9,172 nt of DNA from an uncultured Clostridia bacterium (GCA_947367285.1 CANBDB010000058.1:1-9172), one strand, 5' to 3'; positions 1 to 6,502 are shown, numbered from the stretch's first letter. Program-made: numbers and translations. Notes: generated by a model not told the origin, from the letters alone.

Positions 1-11
1 GGAAAAAAGTA

Positions 12-3000
12 ATGAGAAACAACACAAAAAAGGGTTTTACCCTTGTTGAGTTGCTTGTAGTAATTGCAATTCTTGCAATTCTCGCAACCGTCAGCGTTGT
101 TGGCTACACCTCATATATTGAGGGTACAAATCTCAAAGTAGACCAAAACCTTGCAGCTCAGCTCAATCATTTCTTGGATGCCTATCAGGTAAACCACAGA
201 GAAGATATCACAGAAGATAACGTTTGGCATGTTACAAATGATATTCGTGAACTCGGTGGACTTGATAAGATTCAAGCACAGTCTGACGATTATCATTTCT
301 TCTTCAAGTTTGACACTGATGAAGATGGCAATTATGTCGGCGGTGAATTTATAGTAGCATCCGACGATGATATTATCAACAAATCCGGAATGCATGCCCT
401 TTGGAATGGTTTAATAGGTGCTGAAGACTACCTTAAACCCGGTTTCTTTAAGGATGAGGAAGGCAATATGTATTTCCTTGTTGACACAACGGGAACACCT
501 GTTGCAGAAGCAGTAAGAGGTTTCTACACATTTGATTTTATAACAGCTGACGTTATTGCAAAATATAATGCAACCGATAAGTTTGATGCTTTCCAAAAAA
601 TTGTTGCCGGATTGACATCGGATCTTCAGAATATCAAAGATGCAGCTCAGCATAGTGTATTTGTTACAGTAGAAGGTACAAAGTATCTCAGTGCAACAGG
701 TAATACAAATTATGTATTCCATACCGAAGACGGAATCATTATGGAGCCTTCAGTTAATGTAACAATCTCAACAACCGTTACAGTTCCTAGCAACGTAACA
801 CTTTTTGAAGATGGTGCGTTCAATGTTACCTATACCGGGGATGGTGTTCTTGAGTTTGAGGTGTCTGCAGAAGAACTTGCAGGATCTTTGTGCGAAGGTT
901 CACTCCCTGAAGATATTACATTTGTAGTTGATGGTGAGGAGTGGGAATATGTTTGTGGCGATGATACTCAAGATTCACACATCACAAACGGTACTGTAAC
1001 AAAGGAACTTACTTATTCTAACCCCTTGAAGGACTTCAACATCAAAATTGAAGGCGATGCAACTAAGGTTCACAATGAAGTAACAACTGAAGATGCTACT
1101 GCCGGAGACACAACAGAAGCAATCAATAAGATTCCCCACATCGTTTGGGATATCGGCTCTTTTGATTTGACACTTGATGCGTCAACATTTGTAGCAGATG
1201 ATGAAACAAAGCCCCTTTCTTCTAAGAGAGTAAATTGGTCTCTTGTTGATGCTAACGGCAATCCCGTTGCGGATGATTATTACGCAGGTGTTAAACTTGA
1301 TGGCAAGACTATCACACTTAGTAAAGTTGGCACAACATATCCTAACACAGAGTACTTCTATGTAAAGGCAACAGTTGCAAATAATGAAGAAGTATATGCA
1401 ACATACAAGATCGTGCTTTCAGGTCTTGAACACGTTGGCATTATGCTTGACGGTGCTAACACAAACAATACTGCTTCCTCTAACGGTAGTATTGAAGTAT
1501 TCTGGGGTGAAACCGAGGACGGCAATAGAAACAGTTATACGGTATCTCTCGGCACAAAAACACCTGATGGTAACACTATCAAAGGTTTTACCTATGCTGA
1601 CACGATTACAATTACAGTTGATGGTAACTATAAACCCGTAAATGCAGGTGTAACAAAACTTGAAACATCATTTGATACATTCCCCGCAAATACAACAACT
1701 CAGGCAACAACTATTACAGTAAACGTAGGTGGCTACGTTGAATATACAATCGACATTGACGTAACTTACGCAAGAGTTCTTTTTGCTAAGATGTTTGAAG
1801 ACCTCAAGTATCTTGGTACAGAGGGAACAATCAGCGTTGCAGACTTGTTCAACCAGATCGGCAGTGTTAGTGATGATGCTGATGTTAAGATCAATGCTTA
1901 CCTCAGCGCAACTGCTGACCAAGCACTCTCCGAATTGAATCCTCTTCAGGCATATAGCGACAAGCAAGAAGTTTATTTTGATACAGGTAGTGCAGCTTCC
2001 TTCAATTTCAATGGTGGCACAATTGACCTTGGACTTGGTGAAGGTGACAATGAAATTGAAATTGTTTTCGTTGTAACTGTTGACGGTGTTCGCGCTTCTG
2101 AAAATATCGAATACACAGTTGTAAGTGGTACAAACGTAAGAAACTATAGCGATCTTACAGCGAAGGTAGATACATCATCATATTTGAACAATGTAAATGG
2201 TAGTGTTGTTCTCCTTAGAGATATTGATATCCCCTCAACAGCAACTGTAAAGAATATTTCTATCACAAGCGGAAATACATTGTATGGTAACTGCTTTACC
2301 TTTGATATTAAGAACGGTATTGATTATGCTAATGGCGAAATGTATGGTATTATCAGACTCGATAGTGCGACAATGTGTGATACAAAGGTAGTTGGCGCTA
2401 TTTATACGACCGTTCAGTTGGAAGGTGGTAGCACAAAGAAATATAGCGGAAATGCGGTTCAATGCGTTGGTGAGTCAACAATTATTAATAGCTATATTTC
2501 TAATACCAGAGCGCCTTTGATTGTAATGGGCACACAGACAACCCTTGAAAATGTAATGCTCTTTGGCGGTAGATATGCAAATATCGACTTTAGAACAGGT
2601 ACTATCAAAGTAAATGATAGATTAGTAACTATTAACCAAGCCTATGAAGACGTTGTGGGCGGTGGTATCATTCAGTGGATTAAAGATAGCAGTGGATGTA
2701 AGATTGACATTACAAGCGGAAGCAGATTGATTCAGTATAACTTTGTTTCAGAAGAGTCAGTTAATCTTAGCGGTGATGCAACAACACTTCTTCCTCAGTT
2801 GCATTTGGCATACACTGTAGCTGGCCAGAACTTGGAAATTGATGTTAACTTCAATAAGATGCTTGGCGGTATATTTGGTATGTGCATTAAGGAACACGAT
2901 CACAATGAAGGATACTGTTGTTCTGATATGTCTTGTTCTCATACAGATGGTAAAAAGTGGCCTTGGGGTGGTTGGATGGTAGAACCTTCAGACTGTAAGA

Positions 3001-3368
3001 AGACTAATGGCGGAGGAATCAAGCCTGACGATTACGCGGAGTTCTTCTTTACTGATGAGAATGGTAAGCGCTATATCAACTTGGGCGCTATGAATATTTT
3101 GTTGCTTGATAGTAACTTTATAGACCTTGGCACCAATAGACCCGCTGATTACAAAAATCGTGAATATAAGTACCAGACTGAGTATGTAATTGATATAAGT
3201 ATTCGTTTCTCTGTTCTTACAAAGACTGCAGATAATCCTGAAACAAATCCCAAGTATACTGCTCAACAGTTGTTTGAAAATTCTTTGACAGCAGTTGAAG
3301 ATTATAATCCTGTAGATTATGATTTCGTTGGCGGTAGTATTATTCCTTCCAATATTAAAGGTGAATAA
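12..3368 (+). CDS. Giant type IV prepilin-like surface protein (1118 aa)
   Basis: The N-terminus is a textbook class III prepilin signal. A short basic leader ends in Lys-Lys-Gly8, followed by FTLVELL, so cleavage and N-methylation are expected at Gly8/Phe9 with Glu at mature position +5. The hydrophobic helix runs to about residue 33. Ordinary pilins have 130-200 residues; here more than 1000 residues follow. By eye these are: an amphipathic helix and mixed globular region (35-240); Thr/Val-rich beta segments (245-350); an Ig-like (Big-type) stretch (378-470); further beta domains (471-595, 598-705); a region of short irregular strands resembling a right-handed beta-helix (705-910); a Cys/His-rich insert (958-995); and a final beta region. 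There is no second membrane segment and no LPXTG sorting signal, so the prepilin helix is the only membrane or filament anchor. The ATG follows GGA at the very start of the window, so the gene is intact, but its promoter lies outside. Family assignment of the N-terminus is secure. The domain boundaries, and a role as minor, tip or display pilin or adhesin, are inferred. Confidence 0.93.
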   Translation: MRNNTKKGFTLVELLVVIAILAILATVSVVGYTSYIEGTNLKVDQNLAAQLNHFLDAYQVNHREDITEDNVWHVTNDIRELGGLDKIQAQSDDYHFFFKFDTDEDGNYVGGEFIVASDDDIINKSGMHALWNGLIGAEDYLKPGFFKDEEGNMYFLVDTTGTPVAEAVRGFYTFDFITADVIAKYNATDKFDAFQKIVAGLTSDLQNIKDAAQHSVFVTVEGTKYLSATGNTNYVFHTEDGIIMEPSVNVTISTTVTVPSNVTLFEDGAFNVTYTGDGVLEFEVSAEELAGSLCEGSLPEDITFVVDGEEWEYVCGDDTQDSHITNGTVTKELTYSNPLKDFNIKIEGDATKVHNEVTTEDATAGDTTEAINKIPHIVWDIGSFDLTLDASTFVADDETKPLSSKRVNWSLVDANGNPVADDYYAGVKLDGKTITLSKVGTTYPNTEYFYVKATVANNEEVYATYKIVLSGLEHVGIMLDGANTNNTASSNGSIEVFWGETEDGNRNSYTVSLGTKTPDGNTIKGFTYADTITITVDGNYKPVNAGVTKLETSFDTFPANTTTQATTITVNVGGYVEYTIDIDVTYARVLFAKMFEDLKYLGTEGTISVADLFNQIGSVSDDADVKINAYLSATADQALSELNPLQAYSDKQEVYFDTGSAASFNFNGGTIDLGLGEGDNEIEIVFVVTVDGVRASENIEYTVVSGTNVRNYSDLTAKVDTSSYLNNVNGSVVLLRDIDIPSTATVKNISITSGNTLYGNCFTFDIKNGIDYANGEMYGIIRLDSATMCDTKVVGAIYTTVQLEGGSTKKYSGNAVQCVGESTIINSYISNTRAPLIVMGTQTTLENVMLFGGRYANIDFRTGTIKVNDRLVTINQAYEDVVGGGIIQWIKDSSGCKIDITSGSRLIQYNFVSEESVNLSGDATTLLPQLHLAYTVAGQNLEIDVNFNKMLGGIFGMCIKEHDHNEGYCCSDMSCSHTDGKKWPWGGWMVEPSDCKKTNGGGIKPDDYAEFFFTDENGKRYINLGAMNILLLDSNFIDLGTNRPADYKNREYKYQTEYVIDISIRFSVLTKTADNPETNPKYTAQQLFENSLTAVEDYNPVDYDFVGGSIIPSNIKGE

Positions 3369-3370
3369 TA

Positions 3371-4051
3371 ATGAAGTTGCAGAATAACAAGAAGAAAAGA
3401 ATTATTATCGCTGTTGTCGTTGCAGTTGTTTTGCTTTTGGTTATTGCTGTAGGAATTGCTGTTGCATCTTTTCTAAACTCTCCTTATGGTGATGTGATAA
3501 AACAGCCGGAGACTAATGAAAGTGGAGAAACGGGAATTGTAATGGCAAGCTTCCCTAAACAACAATATTATATAGGCGAAGAATTTGACAGCACAGGTGC
3601 CAAAATTCAGGTGTTGACTGAGACAAATGCGAGCACGTATTTTGTTGATTACACTGACAATGGATTGACCTTTAGCGGATTTGACAGTTCAACACCCGGT
3701 GAAAAGGTGATTACAGTTTCATACAAGGGCTTTACAACAACCTACAACGTTGTAATTAATCAGTATGAAGGTGACAACCCAGAGGTTACTAAATTTGAAG
3801 TGTGCAATATGTTTACTGAGTACACTTTGTCTGAGTGGAACAATGGAGGCCCGAGTGCAAAGAATGCTTTCTATAAGTTCACTTATAACGATGGTTCAAC
3901 TTATGGCAGTAGGGAAGAGACACCCGTATCGCGTGGTCATATATACGGCTATACAAAAATGGAGGCTCCCGGTACTACTGAAATAACAGTTAAGTACATT
4001 GTAGATGGTGTTGAGTATTCAGCAACTGTAACAATCACAATAACCGAATAA
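3371..4051 (+). CDS. Single-pass membrane protein with extracellular Ig-like domains (226 aa)
   Basis: A lysine-rich cytoplasmic tip (residues 1-10) precedes one long Ile/Val/Leu/Ala transmembrane helix (about 11-34), and the rest is predicted extracellular. Residues 55-130 resemble a bacterial Ig-like domain of the Big_3/Big_4 kind: a YYIGEEFD opening, the 'DSTGAKI' strand, a 'DNGLTFSGFD' turn and the closing 'PGEKVITVSYKGFTTTYNVVI' pattern. Residues 138-226 form a second beta-rich unit ending in alternating Thr/Val/Ile strands. The start lies 2 bases after the stop of the giant prepilin gene and is preceded by AAAGGTG at good spacing, so the two genes should be co-transcribed and probably translationally coupled. 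This suggests that the protein works with the giant pilin, for example as a membrane-side anchor, chaperone or surface partner. That role is inference. It lacks a GFTLVE motif, so it is not itself a pilin. Confidence 0.88.
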   Translation: MKLQNNKKKRIIIAVVVAVVLLLVIAVGIAVASFLNSPYGDVIKQPETNESGETGIVMASFPKQQYYIGEEFDSTGAKIQVLTETNASTYFVDYTDNGLTFSGFDSSTPGEKVITVSYKGFTTTYNVVINQYEGDNPEVTKFEVCNMFTEYTLSEWNNGGPSAKNAFYKFTYNDGSTYGSREETPVSRGHIYGYTKMEAPGTTEITVKYIVDGVEYSATVTITITE

Positions 4052-4057
4052 AATAAT

Positions 4058-4077
4058 GGGGAGGGAACTCCCTCCCC
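4058..4077 (+). terminator. GC-rich stem-loop between the Ig-domain gene and the small pilin gene
   Basis: A perfect 8 bp stem, GGGGAGGG paired with CCCTCCCC, closes an AACT tetraloop 6 bases after the upstream stop. It is followed by GGGAAAAAC rather than a U-tract. It is therefore a poor intrinsic terminator by the usual rule and may act as an attenuator, an RNA-processing site or a 3'-end protector that allows different mRNA levels of the flanking genes. The structure is certain from sequence; the function is not. Confidence 0.5.
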
Positions 4078-4096
4078 GGGAAAAACTAACTCGTAA

Positions 4097-4118
4097 AAAA
4101 TCAGAGTATTCTGATTTT
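4097..4118 (+). other. AT-rich perfect inverted repeat upstream of the small pilin gene
   Basis: AAAATCAGA and TCTGATTTT form a 9 bp stem around a GTAT loop. The right arm ends in TTTT, so together with the GC-rich hairpin 20 bases upstream it could give weak termination. Alternatively it could be a protein-binding palindrome for the small pilin gene, which starts 76 bases downstream. No convincing sigma-A promoter was found between this repeat and that gene. Confidence 0.4.
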
Positions 4119-4176
4119 GATATATTGTTTGATTGCAAAAGAAGACAAAACACAAAAATTAAATTTATTGAAAAAC

Positions 4177-4184
4177 AAAAGGAG
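4177..4184 (+). promoter_or_regulatory. Ribosome binding site fixing the small pilin start
   Basis: AAAAGGAG sits 9 bases before the ATG at 4194. It decides for this start over an in-frame upstream ATG at 4056, which would add 46 residues read through the two stem-loops and would bury the prepilin signal inside the protein. Confidence 0.85.
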
Positions 4185-4193
4185 ATTTATCCC

Positions 4194-4625
4194 ATGAACA
4201 CACGTAAAGGTTTTACACTCGTTGAATTGCTCGTAGTTATCGCAATTCTCGCAATCCTCGCTACAGTATCCGTAGTTGGTTACACAGCTTACATTCAGGG
4301 CGCTGAAGAAGAAGCAGCTAATACTGAATTGAATGCTGCTCATGATGCTATCATTACAGCTCTTACTCTTGACAAACAGGTTGAACTTGAACTTTCTGAT
4401 GGTACTGTTGCTATTTTCACAAGAAACGGTAATTCTTTCACAGTAACTACTGCAACTGCTATGAGCAAGGACATTGAAGACCTTAAAGGCGTTGAAGCAG
4501 AACTTGTTGCTAAGTTGAGCGTTGAAGGTAACATTCTTGTTTACGCATATGATTCCACTTCAACACAGTACAATGTCGAAACATTGAAAGAATACACAGC
4601 TCCCGCAACAGAGGACGACGGCTAA
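4194..4625 (+). CDS. Type IV major-pilin-like prepilin (143 aa)
   Basis: The short leader MNTRKG is followed by FTLVELLVVIAIL. Cleavage is expected after Gly6, leaving a 137-residue mature pilin that begins with Phe and has Glu at +5, the residue that is methylation-linked and assembly-critical in type IV pilins. The hydrophobic N-terminal helix continues into a charged helix (residues 36-58, many Glu/Ala). A small beta-rich globular head follows (about 62-128), and the tail is acidic. There are no cysteines, so the usual C-terminal disulfide loop of Proteobacterial pilins is absent. Size, strong ribosome binding site and a dedicated downstream terminator fit the bulk filament subunit, although a pseudopilin remains possible. 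The first 27 residues from the processing-site Lys are identical to those of the giant prepilin upstream. No pilus motor, platform or peptidase gene is in view. Confidence 0.93.
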   Translation: MNTRKGFTLVELLVVIAILAILATVSVVGYTAYIQGAEEEAANTELNAAHDAIITALTLDKQVELELSDGTVAIFTRNGNSFTVTTATAMSKDIEDLKGVEAELVAKLSVEGNILVYAYDSTSTQYNVETLKEYTAPATEDDG

Positions 4626-4647
4626 TAATTAAAACAATTTAACCTTT

Positions 4648-4690
4648 CACCCCGACCTCGCAATCAGTCGCGGTGTTAGAGCTAAACACA
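4648..4690 (+). other. Possible structured 3' untranslated segment
   Basis: CACCCCGAC (4648-4656) can pair with GTCGCGGTG (4667-4675) with a single C-C mismatch. Alternatively, GTGTTAG can pair with CTAAACAC just downstream with one bulge. The two folds share bases and are mutually exclusive. They lie between the pilin stop and its terminator. The pairing is visible but modest; it may be incidental or may stabilise the pilin mRNA. Confidence 0.25.
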
Positions 4691-4694
4691 TAAG

Positions 4695-4721
4695 CCCTCA
4701 GGCATTTGCCTGAGGGTTTTT
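4695..4721 (+). terminator. Rho-independent terminator of the pilin cassette
   Basis: CCCTCAGGC pairs perfectly with GCCTGAGGG (9 bp) around an ATTT loop and is followed directly by TTTTT. It lies about 70 bases after the small pilin stop and separates the pilin cassette from the SOS operon. Confidence 0.95.
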
Positions 4722-4767
4722 CGTATTATAATCGTGCAGACAAGGTAGATTATATCACCAAAAAAGA

Positions 4768-4788
4768 TTGTTGATTTTTAGTCAACAA
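4768..4788. repeat. Short inverted repeat in the intergenic region
   Basis: TTGTTGA and TCAACAA (7 bp arms) flank a TTTTTAG spacer, 35 bases upstream of the SOS promoter. Apart from this, the stretch 4722-4822 is plain AT-rich sequence with no gene visible. The repeat could be an operator or chance. Confidence 0.3.
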
Positions 4789-4822
4789 ACTATTAAAGTA
4801 ATATTTCTCCAAAACTTTCCTC

Positions 4823-4851
4823 TTGACAAACGAATGTTCTTGTGATATTAT
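4823..4851 (+). promoter_or_regulatory. Sigma-A promoter of the SOS operon
   Basis: A perfect -35 TTGACA (4823-4828) is separated by 17 bp from the -10 TATTAT (4846-4851), which carries an upstream TGA matching the extended -10 (TGn). Transcription should begin near 4858. The promoter overlaps one LexA-like box and is immediately followed by another, so it is strong but should be repressed until DNA damage. Confidence 0.9.
4827..4840. promoter_or_regulatory. LexA (SOS) box, promoter spacer copy
   Basis: The core AAAC-GAAT-GTTC matches the Gram-positive LexA consensus CGAACRNRYGTTCG at 12 of 14 positions; the mismatches are the second and last bases. It lies mainly in the spacer between the -35 and -10 elements, where bound LexA would block RNA polymerase. 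It is the weaker of the two boxes. Confidence 0.65.
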
Positions 4852-4858
4852 GATGTCA

Positions 4859-4872
4859 AGAACAAATGTTCG
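4859..4872. promoter_or_regulatory. LexA (SOS) box, start-site copy
   Basis: GAAC-AAAT-GTTC-G matches the Gram-positive LexA consensus CGAACRNRYGTTCG at 13 of 14 positions; only the first base differs. It lies at the predicted transcription start. Its centre is 32 bp from that of the upstream box, about three helical turns, so two LexA dimers could sit on the same DNA face. Confidence 0.85.
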
Positions 4873-4903
4873 TCATGAGTGAAAGCGAGCATTTTATTGA
4901 AAA

Positions 4904-4915
4904 GGGGAGCAGGTG
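4904..4915 (+). promoter_or_regulatory. Ribosome binding site deciding a GTG start
   Basis: GGGGAG (4904-4909) and AGGTG (4911-4915) lie 11 and 5 bases before the GTG at 4921. The other in-frame candidate, GTG at 4879, has no such sequence upstream, since the LexA box is there. The GTG at 4921 is therefore preferred. Confidence 0.6.
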
Positions 4916-4920
4916 AGGTT

Positions 4921-5205
4921 GTGTCGAGTGAAAAAAGAGAAGCGGGCAGGGGAAAGTTTGTGCGCACTCCGATAGGAGTTGAGGCGATGTTTTTGCCCGA
5001 TGGGAGCTTTGTGCCTAAAAAGTTATGGTATGCGGGAAAGAGTTTTGAAATAATCCGCGTTGACCGTGTGCGCAAATACTCACCGTGGCAGGTGCGCGCG
5101 GTGGCGACTACGGAATATAGCGTCATAATCGACGATGTAGAAAGGCAAATATATTACGAGCCCGATACAAATCAGTGGTTCTCGATCAAAGAGGTGCGCA
5201 CATGA
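4921..5205 (+). CDS. Small SOS-operon protein of unknown function (94 aa)
   Basis: I do not recognise this family with confidence. With the GTG start it has 94 residues: a charged N-terminus (residues 1-12, SSEKREAGRGK), then a compact, apparently all-beta domain with aromatic positions W36-Y37, W56, Y78-Y79 and W86-F87. There is no signal peptide, membrane helix or cysteine, so it should be cytosolic. The pattern of an 'AGKSFEIIRV' strand followed by a 'YYEPDTNQWFSI' ending loosely recalls the short DUF6504-type proteins found beside Actinobacterial ImuB polymerases. It is not an obvious YolD-like protein, the usual small partner of Bacillus Y-family polymerases. It is the first gene behind the LexA-controlled promoter, and its TGA overlaps the polymerase ATG (ATGA), so the two should be made in a linked ratio. 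A polymerase accessory or regulatory role is inferred only from this context. Confidence 0.82.
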   Translation: MSSEKREAGRGKFVRTPIGVEAMFLPDGSFVPKKLWYAGKSFEIIRVDRVRKYSPWQVRAVATTEYSVIIDDVERQIYYEPDTNQWFSIKEVRT

Positions 5206-6434
5206 GTGATAGAGCGATACTACATAGTGATGCGAACGGTTTTTATGCCTCGGTTGAGATGGCCTTAAATCCCGAATTGCGAGGGAAGGCTGTTGCGGTT
5301 TGCGGTTCAACCGAGGATAGACACGGCATAGTTCTTGCTAAGTCCGAACTTGCTAAAAAAGCAGGAGTAAAGACGGGAATGGTAACCTGGGAGGCAAAGC
5401 AGGTATGCCCGGATCTAATCGTTGTGCCACCGCAATTTGATTACTATGTCAAATATTCAAAATTGCTTCACGAAATATATTCGCGCTATACCGACGAGAT
5501 AGAACCATTTGGAATGGACGAGTGCTGGCTCGACGTGACGCACTCGCCTATGAGTGCGATGGAAATTGCCGAGGAGATAAGGCAAGCAGTCAAGGACGAG
5601 CTTGCGTTTACAGTTTCTATCGGGGTGTCCTTTAACAAGGTGTTTGCAAAGCTTGGAAGTGATATGAAAAAGCCCGATGCGATAACGGAGATAACTCGGG
5701 CGAATTTTAAGGAAAAGGTTTGGTGCTTGCCTTGTGCAGACCTACTTTATTGCGGTAGGGCAACTAGCAAAAAGCTTGCTTCCTTCGGTGTGCAGACAGT
5801 AGGTCAACTAGCTAGCCTCAGTACGGATGTATTGAAGCACAAGCTAGGTAAAAACGGTATTATGCTTTGGAATTATGCCAATGGACTCGACACCTCTCGC
5901 GTGGCACACGAAACGTACACAGCTCCTGCAAAATCGGTGGGGCATGGAATAACCTGCAACGAGGATCTTAACACACCGGAAGAAGCACAAAAGGTAATCT
6001 ACGCGCTTTCGCAAGACATAGGAACAAAGCTGCGACAAATGGGACTGCGTGCTAAAGGCGTGCATTTATTTGTACGAGATAACACATTGAATGTGGCGGG
6101 ATGGCAAGCCTTGCTTTCTTCGCCTACGCAGGATGAGCAAACGATTGCAAGCGAGGCTTTCAAAATCCTTGGGCGCAACTATTTGTGGCAAAAGCCTCTG
6201 CGCTCGTTGACCGTTACCGCGATAAATCTTGAAAGCGCCGACGAGCCCGTACAGCTTTCACTACTTTGTGATTACTCAGCGCAGGAGAGAAGAGGTAAGC
6301 TCCACCGAGCAATAGACGAGATACACGAGCTATTTGGGAAAAATGCGCTCTTTCCCGCCATAATCCTCGGTGAAAACAAAATGCCCCATGCCACTCATGA
6401 TGAAATCATTATGCCCGGGTGGATGAATGTTTGA
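5202..6434 (+). CDS. dinB: Y-family translesion DNA polymerase (DinB/UmuC type, 410 aa)
   Basis: This enzyme copies damaged DNA with low fidelity. The palm carries D10 in the HSDANGFYASVE motif, with F14 and the likely steric-gate Y15, and the catalytic pair D106-E107 in FGMDECWLDV. The family block SIGVSFNKVFAKLGSDMKKPD spans residues 139-159. A helix-hairpin-helix thumb follows (about 182-206, YCGRATSKKLASFGVQTVGQ), then the little-finger domain (about 245-348). QLSLL at 351-355 is a canonical beta-clamp binding motif, and a helical tail follows it. Start: the ATG at 5202 overlaps the preceding stop and has GAGGTG 5 bases upstream; an ATG at 5175 is in frame but would add residues outside the conserved domain. 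No GC-rich terminator follows. The LexA-controlled promoter upstream makes it an SOS gene. The family call is firm; whether it is closer to DinB (Pol IV) or to the UvrX/UmuC subgroup cannot be settled here. Confidence 0.95.
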   Translation: MSDRAILHSDANGFYASVEMALNPELRGKAVAVCGSTEDRHGIVLAKSELAKKAGVKTGMVTWEAKQVCPDLIVVPPQFDYYVKYSKLLHEIYSRYTDEIEPFGMDECWLDVTHSPMSAMEIAEEIRQAVKDELAFTVSIGVSFNKVFAKLGSDMKKPDAITEITRANFKEKVWCLPCADLLYCGRATSKKLASFGVQTVGQLASLSTDVLKHKLGKNGIMLWNYANGLDTSRVAHETYTAPAKSVGHGITCNEDLNTPEEAQKVIYALSQDIGTKLRQMGLRAKGVHLFVRDNTLNVAGWQALLSSPTQDEQTIASEAFKILGRNYLWQKPLRSLTVTAINLESADEPVQLSLLCDYSAQERRGKLHRAIDEIHELFGKNALFPAIILGENKMPHATHDEIIMPGWMNV

Positions 6435-6473
6435 AAAACCATTGAATAAAAGATAATATTTTATTTACAACAC

Positions 6474-6502
6474 TTGAAAAATTTCGAGCCATGTGATATA
6501 AT
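6474..6502 (+). promoter_or_regulatory. Sigma-A promoter of ychF
   Basis: TTGAAA (6474-6479), a 17 bp spacer and a perfect TATAAT (6497-6502) with an upstream TGA (extended -10). Transcription should begin near 6509, giving a leader of about 43 bases. It lies in the gap after the polymerase gene, so ychF need not depend on the SOS promoter. The 6435-6473 stretch before it is AT-rich and holds no clear terminator. Confidence 0.9.

Noticed and set aside
12..3368. Giant protein as a sortase-anchored or S-layer-type adhesin
   Set aside because: There is no LPXTG motif, C-terminal membrane helix, basic tail or SLH repeat; the N-terminus is a prepilin signal, not a Sec signal peptide with an AxA site.
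4056..4193. In-frame N-terminal extension of the small pilin starting at ATG 4056
   Set aside because: It would be read through two hairpins, lacks a ribosome binding site, and would add 46 mostly charged residues before a prepilin leader that is normally at the very N-terminus.
4671..4690. GTGTTAGAGCTAAACAC resembles the GUUUUAGAGCUA start of type II CRISPR repeats or tracrRNA
   Set aside because: It occurs once, has no spacers or second copy, no cas gene is nearby, and it is better explained as a bulged 3'-UTR hairpin before the terminator.
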